A DNA stretch of 64,000 bases from Pseudomonadota bacterium (GTDB lineage Bacteria; Pseudomonadota; Gammaproteobacteria; Steroidobacterales; Steroidobacteraceae). Where the stretch lies: positions 1-64,000 of the forward strand of contig JAEWLQ010000098.1 of NCBI GenBank assembly GCA_023457495.1, read 5' to 3'. The position numbers and the translations under genes are program-made. Below the pieces are notes generated by a model, which saw nothing but the letters and a program-made list of their open reading frames with translations, did no database searches and was not told where the DNA came from. The first letter of the stretch is position 1. Every line of letters begins with the position of its first letter. Of this stretch, positions 38,926-49,528 are shown piece by piece.

Positions 38926-39566
38926 GGCGCTTTCTCCGGGTTCGGCGCGGCAGCGGGTGGCGCGGATGCCGCGGGCTTCTCCGCCGGCACCGACACGATG
39001 CGCACGCGGTCCTCGCGACGGACGGCAACCTGCTTGGCGATGTCCTGCTGCTTCAAGCCGGGACGCTTGCGCATCGTCAGCGAGATCGCGGCGACGATGG
39101 CGAGCAGCAGCAGCACGGCCGCGAGCTCGAACGCGTAGACGTACTGCGTGTAGAGCACCTTGCCGAGCTCGGCGGTGTTGCTGTGGTCGGCCGGCAGCGG
39201 CACGGGACCACGCGCCTCCACAACCAGGCTCTTGGCCCACACCACGCTCACGATCTGGAACACGACCACGCCCGCCACGACGCCGCCGAACAGCGCGTAA
39301 CGCGTGACGCGCGCGCGCACTTCCTCGATGTTGATGTCGAGCATCATGACGACGAACAGGAACAGCACCATGACCGCGCCGACGTAGACGAGTATCAGCA
39401 CGATGGCGAGGAACTCGGCTTCGATGAGCAGCCAGATGGACGCGCTCGTGAAGAAACACGACACCAGCAGCAACGCCGAGTGCACGGGGTTGCGCACCAT
39501 GATCATGCCGAGCGCGGCGATCACGAGGATCGCGGCGAAGACCCAGAAGAGAATTTCTACCAGCAA
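38922..39566 (-). CDS. nuoJ: NADH-quinone oxidoreductase subunit J
   Basis: A 214-residue membrane subunit with five helices in the first 165 residues ([26 protein letters not shown] start). After the last helix comes a hydrophilic tail of about 45 residues ending in an Ala/Pro-rich segment. The tail is unconserved and likely flexible. It starts 22 bp after nuoI. Confidence 0.96.
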   Translation of the reverse strand: MLVEILFWVFAAILVIAALGMIMVRNPVHSALLLVSCFFTSASIWLLIEAEFLAIVLILVYVGAVMVLFLFVVMMLDINIEEVRARVTRYALFGGVVAGVVVFQIVSVVWAKSLVVEARGPVPLPADHSNTAELGKVLYTQYVYAFELAAVLLLLAIVAAISLTMRKRPGLKQQDIAKQVAVRREDRVRIVSVPAEKPAASAPPAAAPNPEKAP

Positions 39567-39588
39567 GCCCAGGCTCCCTTGTTCTCTC

Positions 39589-40068
39589 TCAGCGGTACGA
39601 GGCGTCGGCGGCCTTGTCGGCGCTGATCAACGCGTCGTAGCGCTCGCCCACGGCGAGCAGTTTGTCCTTGGACATGATGTTCTCGCCGCGATGCTCCATG
39701 TGGTACTCGTGGATGCGCGTCTCGACGATGGCATCCACCGGGCACGCCTCTTCGCAGAAGCCGCAGTAGATGCACTTGAACAGGTCGATGTCGTAACGCG
39801 TCGTGCGGCGCGTACCGTCATTCGCCACGTCCGATTCGATGGTGATCGCGAGCGCCGGGCACACCGCCTCGCACAGCTTGCAGGCGATGCAGCGCTCTTC
39901 GCCGTTCGGATAACGGCGCAACGCGTGCAGGCCGCGGAAACGCGGTGACTGCGGGGTCTTCTCTTCCGGGTAGTTCACGGTGAACTTCGGCTGGAAGAAT
40001 TTCCGGATCGTCACGCCCATGCCCTTGAGCAGTTCCCAGAGGGCGAATGTCTTGATGATGCTGCGCAT
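39589..40068 (-). CDS. nuoI: NADH-quinone oxidoreductase subunit I
   Basis: The ferredoxin-like subunit carrying clusters N6a and N6b. The two motifs [12 protein letters not shown] and [12 protein letters not shown] supply the eight Cys ligands. 159 residues, ATG start 2 bp after the nuoH stop. Confidence 0.98.
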   Translation of the reverse strand: MRSIIKTFALWELLKGMGVTIRKFFQPKFTVNYPEEKTPQSPRFRGLHALRRYPNGEERCIACKLCEAVCPALAITIESDVANDGTRRTTRYDIDLFKCIYCGFCEEACPVDAIVETRIHEYHMEHRGENIMSKDKLLAVGERYDALISADKAADASYR

Positions 40069-40070
40069 GT

Positions 40071-41192
40071 TTAGCTCACTACCCTCCAGGGTCCGACCTT
40101 CAGGTACACCATCACGCCTTCAACCGCGATCCAGACGATGGTCACCGGAATCAGGATCTTCCAGCCGAGACGCATGATCTGGTCGTACCGGTAGCGCGGG
40201 AACGTGGCCCGGAGCCAGAGGAAACAGAAAAGGAAGAAGAACAACTTGGCGAACAGCCAGTGGAAGCCGTCGCCGACGAACTTCACCGCGAGCCAGCCGA
40301 GCACGGGGATGCTGCTCAACCACGCGGGCACCTGCTCGGGCTCGAACCAGCCATCCATCGGGCTGATCCAGCCGCCCATGAAGAAGATCGCGGTCAGCGC
40401 CGAGATCAGGATCATGTTGGCGTATTCCGCCAGGAAGAACAGCGCGAATGCGATGCCCGAATATTCGACGTGGAAGCCGGCGACGATTTCCGACTCGCCT
40501 TCCGCCACGTCGAAGGGCGCACGGTTCGTCTCCGCCACGCCCGAGATGAAATAGACCACGAACAGCGGGAACAGCCAGACGAAGTTCCAGTACCAGAAGC
40601 CGCCCTGCTGAACCCTGACGATGTCGCCGAGGTTCAAACTACCGGCGGCCATGACCACGCCCACCAGCGCGAAACCCATCGCGATTTCGTAGGCGACGAT
40701 CTGCGCCGCTGAGCGCATGGCGCCGAGGAAGGCGTACTTGGAGTTCGACGCCCAGCCCGCGAGGATCACGCCGTACACGCCCACCGAGGTGAGCGCCAGC
40801 ACGTACAGCAGGCCCGCATTGACGTCAGCGATGACGAGGTTCGGGTCGAGCGGGATCACCGCCCAGATCGCGAATGCCGGAACCAGCGTGATGACCGGCG
40901 CGAGACGGAACAGGACCTTGTTCGACTGCGCCGGGATGACGACTTCCTTGATCAGCAGCTTGATGACGTCCGCGAACGGCTGAAAGATGCCGGGCAGCCA
41001 GCCGAAGATGCTGCCGACGCGGTTCGGTCCCTTGCGCAGCTGCATCCAGCCAATGACCTTGCGTTCCCACAGCGTGGTGAAAGCCACCGAGAGAATCAGC
41101 GTGATCGTTACCGCGAGGATCCAGTACGTGGAAATCACGTACGACGGCGGATTGATGAACAGGAAATCGACGGCGGTATCGAGGAAGCTCAT
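40071..41192 (-). CDS. nuoH: NADH-quinone oxidoreductase subunit H
   Basis: An eight-helix membrane subunit that forms the quinone chamber with NuoB and NuoD. 373 residues with the conserved loops [18 protein letters not shown] and [19 protein letters not shown]. Its ATG overlaps the nuoG stop by ATGA. No defect seen. Confidence 0.98.
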   Translation of the reverse strand: MSFLDTAVDFLFINPPSYVISTYWILAVTITLILSVAFTTLWERKVIGWMQLRKGPNRVGSIFGWLPGIFQPFADVIKLLIKEVVIPAQSNKVLFRLAPVITLVPAFAIWAVIPLDPNLVIADVNAGLLYVLALTSVGVYGVILAGWASNSKYAFLGAMRSAAQIVAYEIAMGFALVGVVMAAGSLNLGDIVRVQQGGFWYWNFVWLFPLFVVYFISGVAETNRAPFDVAEGESEIVAGFHVEYSGIAFALFFLAEYANMILISALTAIFFMGGWISPMDGWFEPEQVPAWLSSIPVLGWLAVKFVGDGFHWLFAKLFFFLFCFLWLRATFPRYRYDQIMRLGWKILIPVTIVWIAVEGVMVYLKVGPWRVVS

Positions 41193-43426
41193 GAGCCCTG
41201 GCCTCCGTATACCAGCGCGGTGCCCTTGGCTTCCTTCGTCCGCTGCAGCGACGGCGCGCGGCGCAGGACCGCGTCGATCGAATACATCGGTACGTCGACG
41301 ACTCGAACATCGCCCTTGAGCGCATCCGCCGCGCCCGCCTTCACTTCATGCGTGCCCTGGTACGAGCTCGCCGCGAGATCGCCGCAGCGCGCGCGCAGCT
41401 CCTCGCGCACTTCTTCGGAAGACTGGTAATCGAAGTTCGCGACGCCGGCGAGATTGCCGAGCACGCGCAGCACCTTCCAGCCGGGACGCGCCTCGCCCAG
41501 CGGCTTGGCGGCGCCCGCGAAGCTCTGCCAGAGACCTTCGAAATTCACGTACGTGCCCGAGGTTTCGACGAAGGTCGAGGTCGGCAACAAGACGTGCGCG
41601 ATCGACTTCAAGTGTTCGTCGGCATACGGCGTGGCCGCGACGATGTAGCTCGCGCCGCCGAGCGCCTTGAGCGCATCCGCACTGAGGCCATCGGCCCACG
41701 GCTCCGTGCCACCGAACAGGAAGTACACCTTCTGCGACTGCGCGAGCATCTCGCGCGCGTCCTTGCCCGTGTTCGCGGCCTTGATGCCGGCCGGCTCGCG
41801 ATGCGGCACGGCTCCGGCCAGATAGGCGCCGGCGGCATTGCCACCCTCCGCGAGCACGCCGAGCGACGCGCCCGTGGCGGCCGCGATGCCCGCGGCGACC
41901 GCGCGCAGATCCGCGTAGGCGGGATGGCGCAGCGCCAGCGCGCCCAGCCAGATTGCGCGTTTCTGCCCGGCCTTGAGCGCCGCGGCGATCGAGCGATGAC
42001 CGACGTTCGGCTGCGCGCCGGCAACCAGGCCCGCGAGGTGCGCGGGCGCGGCCGCGCCGTCGAGGCAGGCGGAATAGATAGCCGCGAGATCCGCGAGCTG
42101 CTTCGCGGCCGACGACTCGAGATAGGCCGCGACGGGGAACAGGTACTCGAAGCGGGCCGGATTGACGAACGCGATCTTCGCGCCGCGCTTCGCGGCCTTG
42201 CGCACGCGATTCGCGAGCACCGGCACTTCGCGGCGCAGGTTGCTGCCGACCACCAGCAAGGCATCGAGCTGGTCGATGTCGGCGATGGCCAGGCCACCGA
42301 GGCCCGGCGCTGTGGGATCGGCCGCCTGGTCGCGGAAGTCCGCCTGGCGCAGGCGATGGTCGATGTTGTTAGAGCCCAGCGCGCGCGTGAGCTTGCTGAG
42401 AAGGTACAGCTCTTCGACGGTCGAGGAGCTGCTGGTGATGGTGGCAAGATCGGATCCGGCGGCTTTCAACGCCTTCGCGGCGGTCTCGAGCGCGACCTCC
42501 CAGGTCACCCGCTTCCACTCGTTGCCCTCGCGCACCATGGGCGCATCCAGACGATCGGCGCTGTAGATGCCTTCGTAGCTGAAGCGGTCGCGGTCCGCGA
42601 TCCACGTTTCGTTGATCGCGTCGTTGGTGCGCGGCACGACGCGCATCAACTTGCCGCGCAGCACGTGGCCGAAGAGATTGGTGCCGGTGCCGTCGTGCGG
42701 CGAAACCAGCGCGGCCTGCGTCATCTCCCAAGAACGCGCGCGGTAGCGGAACGGCTTGGAATTCAGCGCGCCCACCGGGCACAGGTCGATGATGTTGCCG
42801 GAGAGTTCGTGGTCGACGGCACGCTCGACATACGTGCCGATCTCCATCTGCTCGCCACGTCCCGTGGTGCCGAGCTCCTGGATACCCGCGACGTCCTGAC
42901 CGAAGCGCACGCAGCGCGTGCAGTGGATGCAGCGCGTCATGTCGGTGGAGACCAGCGGACCGATGTCCTTGTCCTTCACCACGCGTTTACGTTCGTTGAA
43001 GCGCGAGATGTCGCGCCCGAAGCCCATGGCGAGATCCTGCAGCTCGCACTCGCCGCCCTGATCGCAGATCGGGCAGTCGAGCGGATGGTTGATGAGCAGG
43101 AACTCCATCGTCGCCTTCTGCGCGCCGATGGCCTTCGGGCTCTTCGTGAAGATCTTCATGCCTTCGGCAATCGGCGTGGCGCAGGCCGGCAACGGCTTCG
43201 GCGCCTTCTCCACCTCGACGAGACACATGCGGCAGTTGGCCGCGATGGGTAGTTTGTCGTGGTAACAGAAGCGCGGCACGTACGCGTTCTGCGCGTCCGT
43301 GACGTGGATGATCATCTGGCCCTTCTTGCCCTTGGCGGGCAGGCCGTCGATCTCGACGTTGACGACGTCGGACGGCGGCGCCGCTGGCGGCGGAGGCGGC
43401 GCGGTCTTGTCGGCGGGCGTGCTCAT
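41189..43426 (-). CDS. nuoG: NADH-quinone oxidoreductase subunit G
   Basis: The large iron-sulfur subunit of the peripheral arm, 745 residues. An N-terminal [2Fe-2S] domain ([15 protein letters not shown]) is followed by the His-ligated cluster [18 protein letters not shown] and by [10 protein letters not shown]. The molybdopterin-like domain follows. The Cys set of the extra N7 cluster of E. coli is missing; the corresponding place reads SPHDGTGTN. The first ~20 residues are Pro/Ala-rich. The ATG at 43426 overlaps the nuoF stop. Confidence 0.97.
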   Translation of the reverse strand: MSTPADKTAPPPPPAAPPSDVVNVEIDGLPAKGKKGQMIIHVTDAQNAYVPRFCYHDKLPIAANCRMCLVEVEKAPKPLPACATPIAEGMKIFTKSPKAIGAQKATMEFLLINHPLDCPICDQGGECELQDLAMGFGRDISRFNERKRVVKDKDIGPLVSTDMTRCIHCTRCVRFGQDVAGIQELGTTGRGEQMEIGTYVERAVDHELSGNIIDLCPVGALNSKPFRYRARSWEMTQAALVSPHDGTGTNLFGHVLRGKLMRVVPRTNDAINETWIADRDRFSYEGIYSADRLDAPMVREGNEWKRVTWEVALETAAKALKAAGSDLATITSSSSTVEELYLLSKLTRALGSNNIDHRLRQADFRDQAADPTAPGLGGLAIADIDQLDALLVVGSNLRREVPVLANRVRKAAKRGAKIAFVNPARFEYLFPVAAYLESSAAKQLADLAAIYSACLDGAAAPAHLAGLVAGAQPNVGHRSIAAALKAGQKRAIWLGALALRHPAYADLRAVAAGIAAATGASLGVLAEGGNAAGAYLAGAVPHREPAGIKAANTGKDAREMLAQSQKVYFLFGGTEPWADGLSADALKALGGASYIVAATPYADEHLKSIAHVLLPTSTFVETSGTYVNFEGLWQSFAGAAKPLGEARPGWKVLRVLGNLAGVANFDYQSSEEVREELRARCGDLAASSYQGTHEVKAGAADALKGDVRVVDVPMYSIDAVLRRAPSLQRTKEAKGTALVYGGQGS

Positions 43427-44748
43427 GCGGCCCTCCGCGCCGGGTCGTCGACGATGCTGCGGCCACCATTGTCGATCATGTATTCGAACTCGTGGCGGAA
43501 GTGCTTGAGGAAGCTCTGCACAGGCCACGCGGCCGCATCGCCGAGCGCGCAGATCGTGTGGCCCTCGATGCGTCCCGCGACGTCGACCAGCAGCTGCAGG
43601 TCATTCTTCGTGCCCTGCCCGGCCATGATCCGGCGAATGACGCGGTTCATCCAGCCGGTGCCTTCACGGCACGGCGTGCACTGGCCGCAGGACTCGCTCT
43701 TGTAGAAGCGCGACAGACGCTCGAGCACCTTCACCATGCAGGTGGTCTCGTCCATCACGATGACCGCCGCCGAACCGACCGAAGAGCCCGCGGCCTTCAG
43801 CGAGTCGTAATCCATGTTCGCCGCCATGATCTTGTCGGCCGGCAACACATACACGGACGAACCACCGGGAATGACGGCCTTCAGCTTGCGACCGTCCTTC
43901 ACGCCGCCCGAGATCTCGAGCAGCTCGGCGAACGGAATGCCCATCGGCAGCTCGTAGTTGCCGGGTTTGTTCACGTGACCCGAGACCGAGAAGATGGCCG
44001 TGCCGCCCGCGTTCGCGACGCCGAGCTTGGCGAACCACTCCGGTCCCTTGCGCAGGATCGTCGGCACCGACGCGTAGCTCTGCGTGTTGTTGATCGTGGT
44101 TGGCGCGCCGTACAGGCCGTACGCGGCCGGGAACGGCGGCTTGAAGCGCGGCTTGCCCTGCTTGCCCTCGAGCGAGTCGAGCAGAGCGGTTTCCTCGCCG
44201 CAGATGTACGCGCCAGCGCCCACCGCGGTGAAGAGATCGAAATCGATGCCGGAGCCGAGGATGTTCTTGCCTAACAACCCGGCTTCGTAGGCTTCCTTCA
44301 CCGCCGCTTCGAAGCGCGGCACGGGTTCGCCCAGGAACTCGCCACGGATGTAGTTGTAGCCCACGGTGGCGTTCATGCAGTAGCCGCCGATGGCCATGCC
44401 TTCGATAAGCGAATGCGGGTTGTAGCGCAGGATGTCGCGGTCATGGCAGGTGCCGGGCTCGGATTCGTCCGAGTTGCACACGGCGTATTTCTGCATCGTG
44501 GCGTCGCGCGGCATGAAGCTCCACTTCGTGCCGGTGGGGAAGCCCGCGCCGCCGCGGCCGCGCAGGCCCGAGGCCTTGACCTGGTCGACGACGGAGATGC
44601 GCGTCGGCTTCTCCGCGAGGATCTTCTTCCACGCGTCGTAACCACCGATCTTGAGGTAGTTCTCGAGCTTCCAGGATTCCTTGAACTTCAACGGCTCGAA
44701 CACCGTGAGGTTCATCTTGTCCTGCCACTTTTCGAGTGCGCCTGCCAT
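43423..44748 (-). CDS. nuoF: NADH-quinone oxidoreductase subunit F
   Basis: The NADH- and FMN-binding subunit where electrons enter complex I. 441 residues; the NADH/FMN motif [16 protein letters not shown] and the N3 cluster motif [16 protein letters not shown] are present. ATG 15 bp after nuoE. Confidence 0.98.
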   Translation of the reverse strand: MAGALEKWQDKMNLTVFEPLKFKESWKLENYLKIGGYDAWKKILAEKPTRISVVDQVKASGLRGRGGAGFPTGTKWSFMPRDATMQKYAVCNSDESEPGTCHDRDILRYNPHSLIEGMAIGGYCMNATVGYNYIRGEFLGEPVPRFEAAVKEAYEAGLLGKNILGSGIDFDLFTAVGAGAYICGEETALLDSLEGKQGKPRFKPPFPAAYGLYGAPTTINNTQSYASVPTILRKGPEWFAKLGVANAGGTAIFSVSGHVNKPGNYELPMGIPFAELLEISGGVKDGRKLKAVIPGGSSVYVLPADKIMAANMDYDSLKAAGSSVGSAAVIVMDETTCMVKVLERLSRFYKSESCGQCTPCREGTGWMNRVIRRIMAGQGTKNDLQLLVDVAGRIEGHTICALGDAAAWPVQSFLKHFRHEFEYMIDNGGRSIVDDPARRAA

Positions 44749-44763
44749 GTAGCTTCTCTTTTC

Positions 44764-45306
44764 CTACTTCAGCTCGTCGAGCACCTTGTCCACCTTCTCG
44801 GGCGTCAGGTACTCGTGGAATTCGTGATCGACCATCATCATCGGCGCGCCGGTGCAGGCCGCGAGGCATTCCTCTTCCTTCTTGAGGAAGATGCGGCCGT
44901 CGGGCGTGCTCTCGCCGAGCTTGATGCCGAGTTTCTTCTCGCAATGCGCGACCAGGTCTTCGGCGCCATTCAGCATGCAGCTGATGTTCGTGCAGATGCT
45001 CACGTGATGCCGGCCGCAGGGATGCGTCTCGAACATCGAGTAGAAGGTCGCGACCTCGTACACCTGGATCGACGGCAGCCGCAGGTATTCCGCGACGCCA
45101 TCCATGAGCTCGGGCGTCAGGAAGCCGTTGTTCTGCTCCTGCGTGAAACGCAGCGCCGACAGTACCGCCGAACGCTGGCGGCCCGTCGGGAAGCGCCCGA
45201 TCCACTCGTCGATCTCGTGACGGGTGTGCTCGTTCAACAAGCGCGCCTTCTCGCCGAGCACCGGCTCGAACGTTCCGCCATCCGCAGTCTTCACGACGTG
45301 CGTCAT
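44764..45306 (-). CDS. nuoE: NADH-quinone oxidoreductase subunit E
   Basis: The thioredoxin-fold [2Fe-2S] (N1a) subunit. The Cys ligands are in SICTNISC and [11 protein letters not shown]. 180 residues from the ATG at 45306, which overlaps the nuoD stop by ATGA; a longer open frame upstream lies inside nuoD. Confidence 0.97.
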   Translation of the reverse strand: MTHVVKTADGGTFEPVLGEKARLLNEHTRHEIDEWIGRFPTGRQRSAVLSALRFTQEQNNGFLTPELMDGVAEYLRLPSIQVYEVATFYSMFETHPCGRHHVSICTNISCMLNGAEDLVAHCEKKLGIKLGESTPDGRIFLKKEEECLAACTGAPMMMVDHEFHEYLTPEKVDKVLDELK

Positions 45307-46556
45307 CGATCCACCTCTCCGAACACGATGTCCTGCGTACCGATCACGGCGACCACGTCCGCGAGCATGTGTCCCTTGGTCATTTCCTCGAGCGCCGACA
45401 GATGCGCGAAGCCGGGCGCGCGGCACTTGAGGCGATAGGGCTTGTTGGCGCCGTCCGAAATCAGGTAGATGCCGAACTCACCCTTCGGCGCCTCGACCGC
45501 GGCGTAAGTCTCGCCCTCGGGCACCGAGTAACCTTCCGTGAACAGTTTGAAGTGGTGAATGAGCGATTCCATGTCGCCCTTCATCTCCTCGCGCCGCGGC
45601 GGACGGACCTTGCGATCGTCGATCATCACGGGTCCGGGATTGCGCTTCAGCCAGTCGATGCACTGCTTGATGATGCGATTGCTCTGGCGCATCTCTTCGA
45701 TGCGCACCAGATAGCGGTCATAGCAGTCGCCGTTCACGCCGATCGGGATGTCGAAATCGAGATCCGCGTAGACCTCGTAGGGCTGCTTCTTGCGCAGATC
45801 CCACACGATGCCCGAACCGCGCAGCATCGCGCCCGTGAAACCCAGCGCCATCGCGCGCTCCGGCGTCACGACGCCGATGTTCACCGTGCGCTGCTTCCAG
45901 ATGCGGTTGTCGGTGAGCAGCGTTTCGTATTCGTCGACGCACTTCGGGAAACGCGCGACGAACGCATCGAGGAAATCGAGCAGCGAACCCGCGCGCGCCT
46001 CGTTCATCTCGTCGGCGCGCTTCTGCGAGCGCCACTTGGAGGCCTGGTACTTCGGCATCGCGTCCGGCAGGTCGCGGTAGACGCCGCCCGGACGGTAATA
46101 AGTCGCGTGCATGCGCGTGCCCGAGACCGCCTCGTAGCAATCCATGAGGTCTTCGCGTTCCTTGAACGCGAGCAGGAACACGGTCATCGCGCCGATGTCG
46201 AGCGCGTGCGCGCCGAGCCACATCAGGTGGTTCAGGATGCGGGTGACTTCGTCGAACATCACGCGGATGTACTGCGCGCGGATCGGAACGGTGACGTCGA
46301 GCAGGCGTTCGATCGCCAACACGTACGCGTGCTCGTTGCACATCATCGACACGTAGTCGAGCCGGTCCATGTAGCCGATCGACTGGTTGAACGGCTTCGA
46401 CTCGGCCAGCTTCTCCGTGCCCCGGTGCAACAGGCCGATGTGCGGGTCGGCTTTCTGGATGACCTCGCCGTCCATCTCGAGCACCAGGCGCAGCACGCCG
46501 TGCGCCGCAGGGTGCTGCGGGCCGAAGTTCATCGTGAAATTGCGGATCTCGTTCAT
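45303..46556 (-). CDS. nuoD: NADH-quinone oxidoreductase subunit D
   Basis: The 49-kDa quinone-site subunit, related to hydrogenase large subunits. 417 residues; [22 protein letters not shown] is its signature start and [14 protein letters not shown] the quinone loop. It is separate from nuoC, not fused as in E. coli. TAATG arrangement with the nuoC stop. Confidence 0.98.
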   Translation of the reverse strand: MNEIRNFTMNFGPQHPAAHGVLRLVLEMDGEVIQKADPHIGLLHRGTEKLAESKPFNQSIGYMDRLDYVSMMCNEHAYVLAIERLLDVTVPIRAQYIRVMFDEVTRILNHLMWLGAHALDIGAMTVFLLAFKEREDLMDCYEAVSGTRMHATYYRPGGVYRDLPDAMPKYQASKWRSQKRADEMNEARAGSLLDFLDAFVARFPKCVDEYETLLTDNRIWKQRTVNIGVVTPERAMALGFTGAMLRGSGIVWDLRKKQPYEVYADLDFDIPIGVNGDCYDRYLVRIEEMRQSNRIIKQCIDWLKRNPGPVMIDDRKVRPPRREEMKGDMESLIHHFKLFTEGYSVPEGETYAAVEAPKGEFGIYLISDGANKPYRLKCRAPGFAHLSALEEMTKGHMLADVVAVIGTQDIVFGEVDR

Positions 46557-47236
46557 TACTTCTGCGCCTTGAGCGCCGGGTCGTAACGGTTGTCGTCGCG
46601 GATGACTTTCGGCACCAGCGTGCGCGGCTCGATGCTCACGGGCTCGTACACCACGCGCTGCTTGTCGGCGTCGTAACGAACTTCGACGTTGCCGATGAGC
46701 GGGAAATCCTTGCGGAACGGATGGCCGATGAACCCGTAGTCCGTGAGGATGCGGCGCAGGTCCGGGTGTCCCGTGAACAGGATCCCGAACAGGTCGAACG
46801 CCTCGCGCTCGAACCAGTTCGCGCCCGGCCAGATTTCGACCACCGAATCGATGATCGGATCTTCCATGTCCTCACAACGCGCGCGCAGGCGCACGCGCTG
46901 ATTGTTGCTCACCGACAGCAGGTGATACGCAACGGCGAAACGCGCGCCATCGTGCGGCTTGCGCGGGCCGCGATTCACGCCGCGGCTGAATCCCGACGTG
47001 GTGGCGGAATAGGTCTTCCACTCCGTCGAGCCGTAGTCCATGTAGTCGATGCCCGCGAGATCGATGAGGATCTCGAACTTGAGCTCGGGCGTATCGCGCA
47101 GCGCGAGACAGACTTCGCGCAATTGCGCGGGCTGCACTTCGTAACAGAGCTCATCGGGCAACGACGGTGCGCGTTCCACGAGCCCGGGAAGGCGCGCTTC
47201 GATTTTCGTGGCGAGTGCTGCGATTTTTTCGGTCAT
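46556..47236 (-). CDS. nuoC: NADH-quinone oxidoreductase subunit C
   Basis: The 30-kDa subunit of the peripheral arm, 226 residues. Conserved [25 protein letters not shown] and [10 protein letters not shown] mark the C-terminal half. The start ATG 47236 was chosen at the family N-terminus; upstream the open frame lies inside nuoB. No clear ribosome site. Confidence 0.96.
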   Translation of the reverse strand: MTEKIAALATKIEARLPGLVERAPSLPDELCYEVQPAQLREVCLALRDTPELKFEILIDLAGIDYMDYGSTEWKTYSATTSGFSRGVNRGPRKPHDGARFAVAYHLLSVSNNQRVRLRARCEDMEDPIIDSVVEIWPGANWFEREAFDLFGILFTGHPDLRRILTDYGFIGHPFRKDFPLIGNVEVRYDADKQRVVYEPVSIEPRTLVPKVIRDDNRYDPALKAQK

Positions 47237-47243
47237 CAGGGTC

Positions 47244-47744
47244 TTATGCGATCGTGCTGGTGCGCTCGATCTTCTTCTGCAGCTGGATGATGCCGTAGAG
47301 CAGCGCTTCGGCGGTCGGCGGGCAACCGGGCACATACACGTCGACGGGCACGATGCGGTCGCAGCCGCGAACGACGGCGTACGAATAGTGGTAATAGCCA
47401 CCGCCATTCGCGCACGAGCCCATCGAGATGACCCAGCGCGGCTCGGGCATCTGGTCGTAGACCTTGCGCAGCGCCGGCGCCATTTTGTTCACGAGTGTGC
47501 CGGCGACGATCATGACGTCGGACTGGCGCGGGCTCGGACGGAACACGACGCCGAAGCGGTCGAGGTCGTAGCGCGACGCACCCGCGTGCATCATTTCGAC
47601 CGCGCAGCAGGCGAGGCCGAAGGTCATGGGCCACAACGAACCGGTACGCGCCCAGTTCATCACGCTGTCGACCGTGGTCGTCAGGAAACCGCGCTCGGCG
47701 AAGCCCTGCGGTTCGTTGTCCGGCGCATTGTCAGCTAATCCCAT
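47244..47744 (-). CDS. nuoB: NADH-quinone oxidoreductase subunit B
   Basis: The N2-cluster subunit that passes electrons to quinone. 166 residues; the tandem-Cys motif [14 protein letters not shown] and [11 protein letters not shown] supply the cluster ligands. The ATG 47744 overlaps the nuoA 3' end by 10 bp. Confidence 0.98.
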   Translation of the reverse strand: MGLADNAPDNEPQGFAERGFLTTTVDSVMNWARTGSLWPMTFGLACCAVEMMHAGASRYDLDRFGVVFRPSPRQSDVMIVAGTLVNKMAPALRKVYDQMPEPRWVISMGSCANGGGYYHYSYAVVRGCDRIVPVDVYVPGCPPTAEALLYGIIQLQKKIERTSTIA

Positions 47745-48103
47745 TCGAGCGCTCCCCTCTTCCACTCGTAGATGAATCCCACGACGAGGATGAACAGGAA
47801 AATGCCCATCGCGACGAGGCCGAAGACGCCGACGTGGTCCAGCACCACCGCCCACGGAAACAGGAATGCGATCTCGAGATCGAAAATGATGAACAGGATG
47901 GCGACGAGGTAGTAACGCACGTCGAATTTCATGCGGCTGTCTTCGAAGGCTTCGAAGCCGCACTCATACGGCGAGAGCTTCTGCGCGTCGGTGCGCGCCT
48001 TCGCCTTCCACCGGCCGATCACGATGCCGAGCGTGAGCAGCACCAGTGCGAGGCCCGTGGCCACGGTGAGGAATATCAATACGGGCAGGTAATTTTCGAG
48101 CAT
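47735..48103 (-). CDS. nuoA: NADH-quinone oxidoreductase subunit A
   Basis: A three-helix membrane subunit, 122 residues, with the conserved loop [24 protein letters not shown]. First gene of the complete nuoA-N operon (48103 down to 33477). The leader between tRNA-Leu and nuoA holds a promoter-like element and a hairpin. Confidence 0.97.
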   Translation of the reverse strand: MLENYLPVLIFLTVATGLALVLLTLGIVIGRWKAKARTDAQKLSPYECGFEAFEDSRMKFDVRYYLVAILFIIFDLEIAFLFPWAVVLDHVGVFGLVAMGIFLFILVVGFIYEWKRGALEWD

Positions 48104-48127
48104 GTCTGACAGTTCTGCGCCATCACG

Positions 48128-48169
48128 AAAAGGGGCAGCAACCTCTCGATGATGAGAGACAACCGCCCC
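48128..48169 (-). terminator. Hairpin with T run between tRNA-Leu and nuoA
   Basis: A two-part stem: outer GGGGC/GCCCC and inner CTCTC/GAGAG with an internal loop, followed on the minus strand by TTTT (48128-48131). It may end the secG-tRNA-Leu transcript or attenuate nuo. Confidence 0.5.
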
Positions 48170-48187
48170 CGGAAAAATTCGCGCGCG

Positions 48188-48196
48188 ATTGTATCA
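48188..48196 (-). promoter_or_regulatory. Possible extended -10 promoter for nuo
   Basis: TGATACAAT on the minus strand matches the extended -10 form (TGn then TACAAT). It lies between tRNA-Leu and the hairpin, about 85 bp before nuoA. No good -35 is visible. Confidence 0.35.
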
Positions 48197-48212
48197 GGTC
48201 GAAGGAAAGTGA

Positions 48213-48297
48213 TGGTGCCGACGGGGAGACTCGAACTCCCACGGATCGCTCCGCTAGCCCCTCAAGCTAGTGTGTCTACCAATTCCACCACGTCGGC
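48213..48297 (-). tRNA. tRNA-Leu (GAG)
   Basis: An 85-nt class II tRNA including encoded CCA. Acceptor GCCGACG/CGTCGGC, anticodon loop TTGAGGG (anticodon GAG, reading CUC/CUU) and a variable arm CGGAGCGATCCG. It lies 16 bp after secG, the same position as leuU in E. coli. Confidence 0.97.
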
Positions 48298-48313
48298 GTT
48301 GTTCAAAAATTCG

Positions 48314-48697
48314 TCAGGGCTTTTCCGGTGTCGGCGCGGGCTGCTCCGCCGGAGCGGCCGGAACCGGCACGGAATTCGCGTCGACCGGCGCTGTCTGCGC
48401 GGGCGCCGGAACGGTCGTGCTCACCGGGACCTTGTCGAGCAGCGATTCCGGGATGGCGCGCACCTCGTCCCGAAACGCGTATGTCAGGAACAGGCTGTTG
48501 ATCATGAAAATGGCGGCAACCACGGCCGTCATGCGCGACAGGCCCGTAGTGGCGCCGCGCGCTCCAAATACCGTTCCCGAGGCGCCCGCGCCGAAACCCG
48601 CGCCCGCGTCCGCGCCTTTGCCACGCTGCAACAGCACGAGTCCTACGATGATCAGGCCCGAAAGGACCTGCACGATTGTGAGAATGGTTCGCAACAT
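48314..48697 (-). CDS. secG: Preprotein translocase subunit SecG
   Basis: A two-helix inner-membrane component of the SecYEG channel. 127 residues: helix 1 (about 3-22, LSGLIIVGLVLLQRGKGADAG loop) and helix 2 (about 55-73), then a Pro/Ala/Val-rich cytoplasmic tail longer than in E. coli. It lies between tpiA and tRNA-Leu, a frequent proteobacterial order. Confidence 0.95.
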   Translation of the reverse strand: MLRTILTIVQVLSGLIIVGLVLLQRGKGADAGAGFGAGASGTVFGARGATTGLSRMTAVVAAIFMINSLFLTYAFRDEVRAIPESLLDKVPVSTTVPAPAQTAPVDANSVPVPAAPAEQPAPTPEKP

Positions 48698-48712
48698 CTT
48701 GATGTTCCAATA

Positions 48713-49465
48713 TCAGGCGCGGGCCGCGGCGACGATTGCGAGGAACTCTTCGGCCTTGAGCGAAGCGCCGCCGATCAGGCCGCCGTCCACGTTCGGCATC
48801 GAAAACAGTTCCGCCGCGTTTGCGCCCTTGACGCTGCCGCCATACTGGATCCGGACGAGGGCCGCGATCTTAGCATCGCGGGCCGCGACGCGCCCGCGGA
48901 TGTGGGCGTGCACTTCCTCGGCCTGTTGCGGCGTCGCCGTCTTGCCGGTGCCGATGGCCCACACGGGCTCATAGGCGATCACGGCGCGATTGAAAGCCGC
49001 CACACCGGAGAGATCGAGCACGGCGTCGAGCTGGCGATCAACCACCTCGAACGTGCGGCCGCCTTCGCGTTCCGCGAGCGATTCGCCCACGCACAGGATG
49101 GGCGTGAGGCCTGCCGCGAGCACCGCGGCGAACTTGCGGGCCACGAGCTGATCCGTTTCGCCAAACAGCGCGCGACGCTCGGAATGTCCGACGATGGCGC
49201 CGGCGCAACCGACGTCACGCAGCATCGCCGCGGAGACTTCGCCCGTGAAGGCGCCCTGGGTTTCGGCGCAGCAGTCCTGCGCGCCCAGGCTCACGCGCGA
49301 GCCGGCCAGGGCGCGGCTCACTTCCGCCAGGTACGGGAATGGAGGACACACCCAGACCTCGGCGGACGAGTTCGGCAGCTTGTGCACGATGTTCTCGACC
49401 AGCGCCGTGTTTTCCGCGCGCGAGCCGTGCATTTTCCAGTTGCCTGCGATGATTTGACGACGCAT
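48713..49465 (-). CDS. tpiA: Triosephosphate isomerase
   Basis: It interconverts glyceraldehyde-3-phosphate and dihydroxyacetone phosphate. 250 residues; GNWKMHG (Lys), VGHSERR (His) and AYEPVWAIGTG (Glu) give the catalytic set. ATG 49465 was chosen because the family starts with R-x-x-AGNWKM; an upstream in-frame start adds 11 unconserved residues. No ribosome site is evident. Confidence 0.97.
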   Translation of the reverse strand: MRRQIIAGNWKMHGSRAENTALVENIVHKLPNSSAEVWVCPPFPYLAEVSRALAGSRVSLGAQDCCAETQGAFTGEVSAAMLRDVGCAGAIVGHSERRALFGETDQLVARKFAAVLAAGLTPILCVGESLAEREGGRTFEVVDRQLDAVLDLSGVAAFNRAVIAYEPVWAIGTGKTATPQQAEEVHAHIRGRVAARDAKIAALVRIQYGGSVKGANAAELFSMPNVDGGLIGGASLKAEEFLAIVAAARA

Positions 49466-49528
49466 GTTCACTGCCGGCGGCCGGAGAAGGCCGCTCAAAA
49501 AAGGGGCGGGATGATAGCGGCGGGGCTC

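Noticed and set aside
41348..43252. A 634-codon open frame opposite nuoG
   Set aside because: Antisense of nuoG with no recognisable domain.
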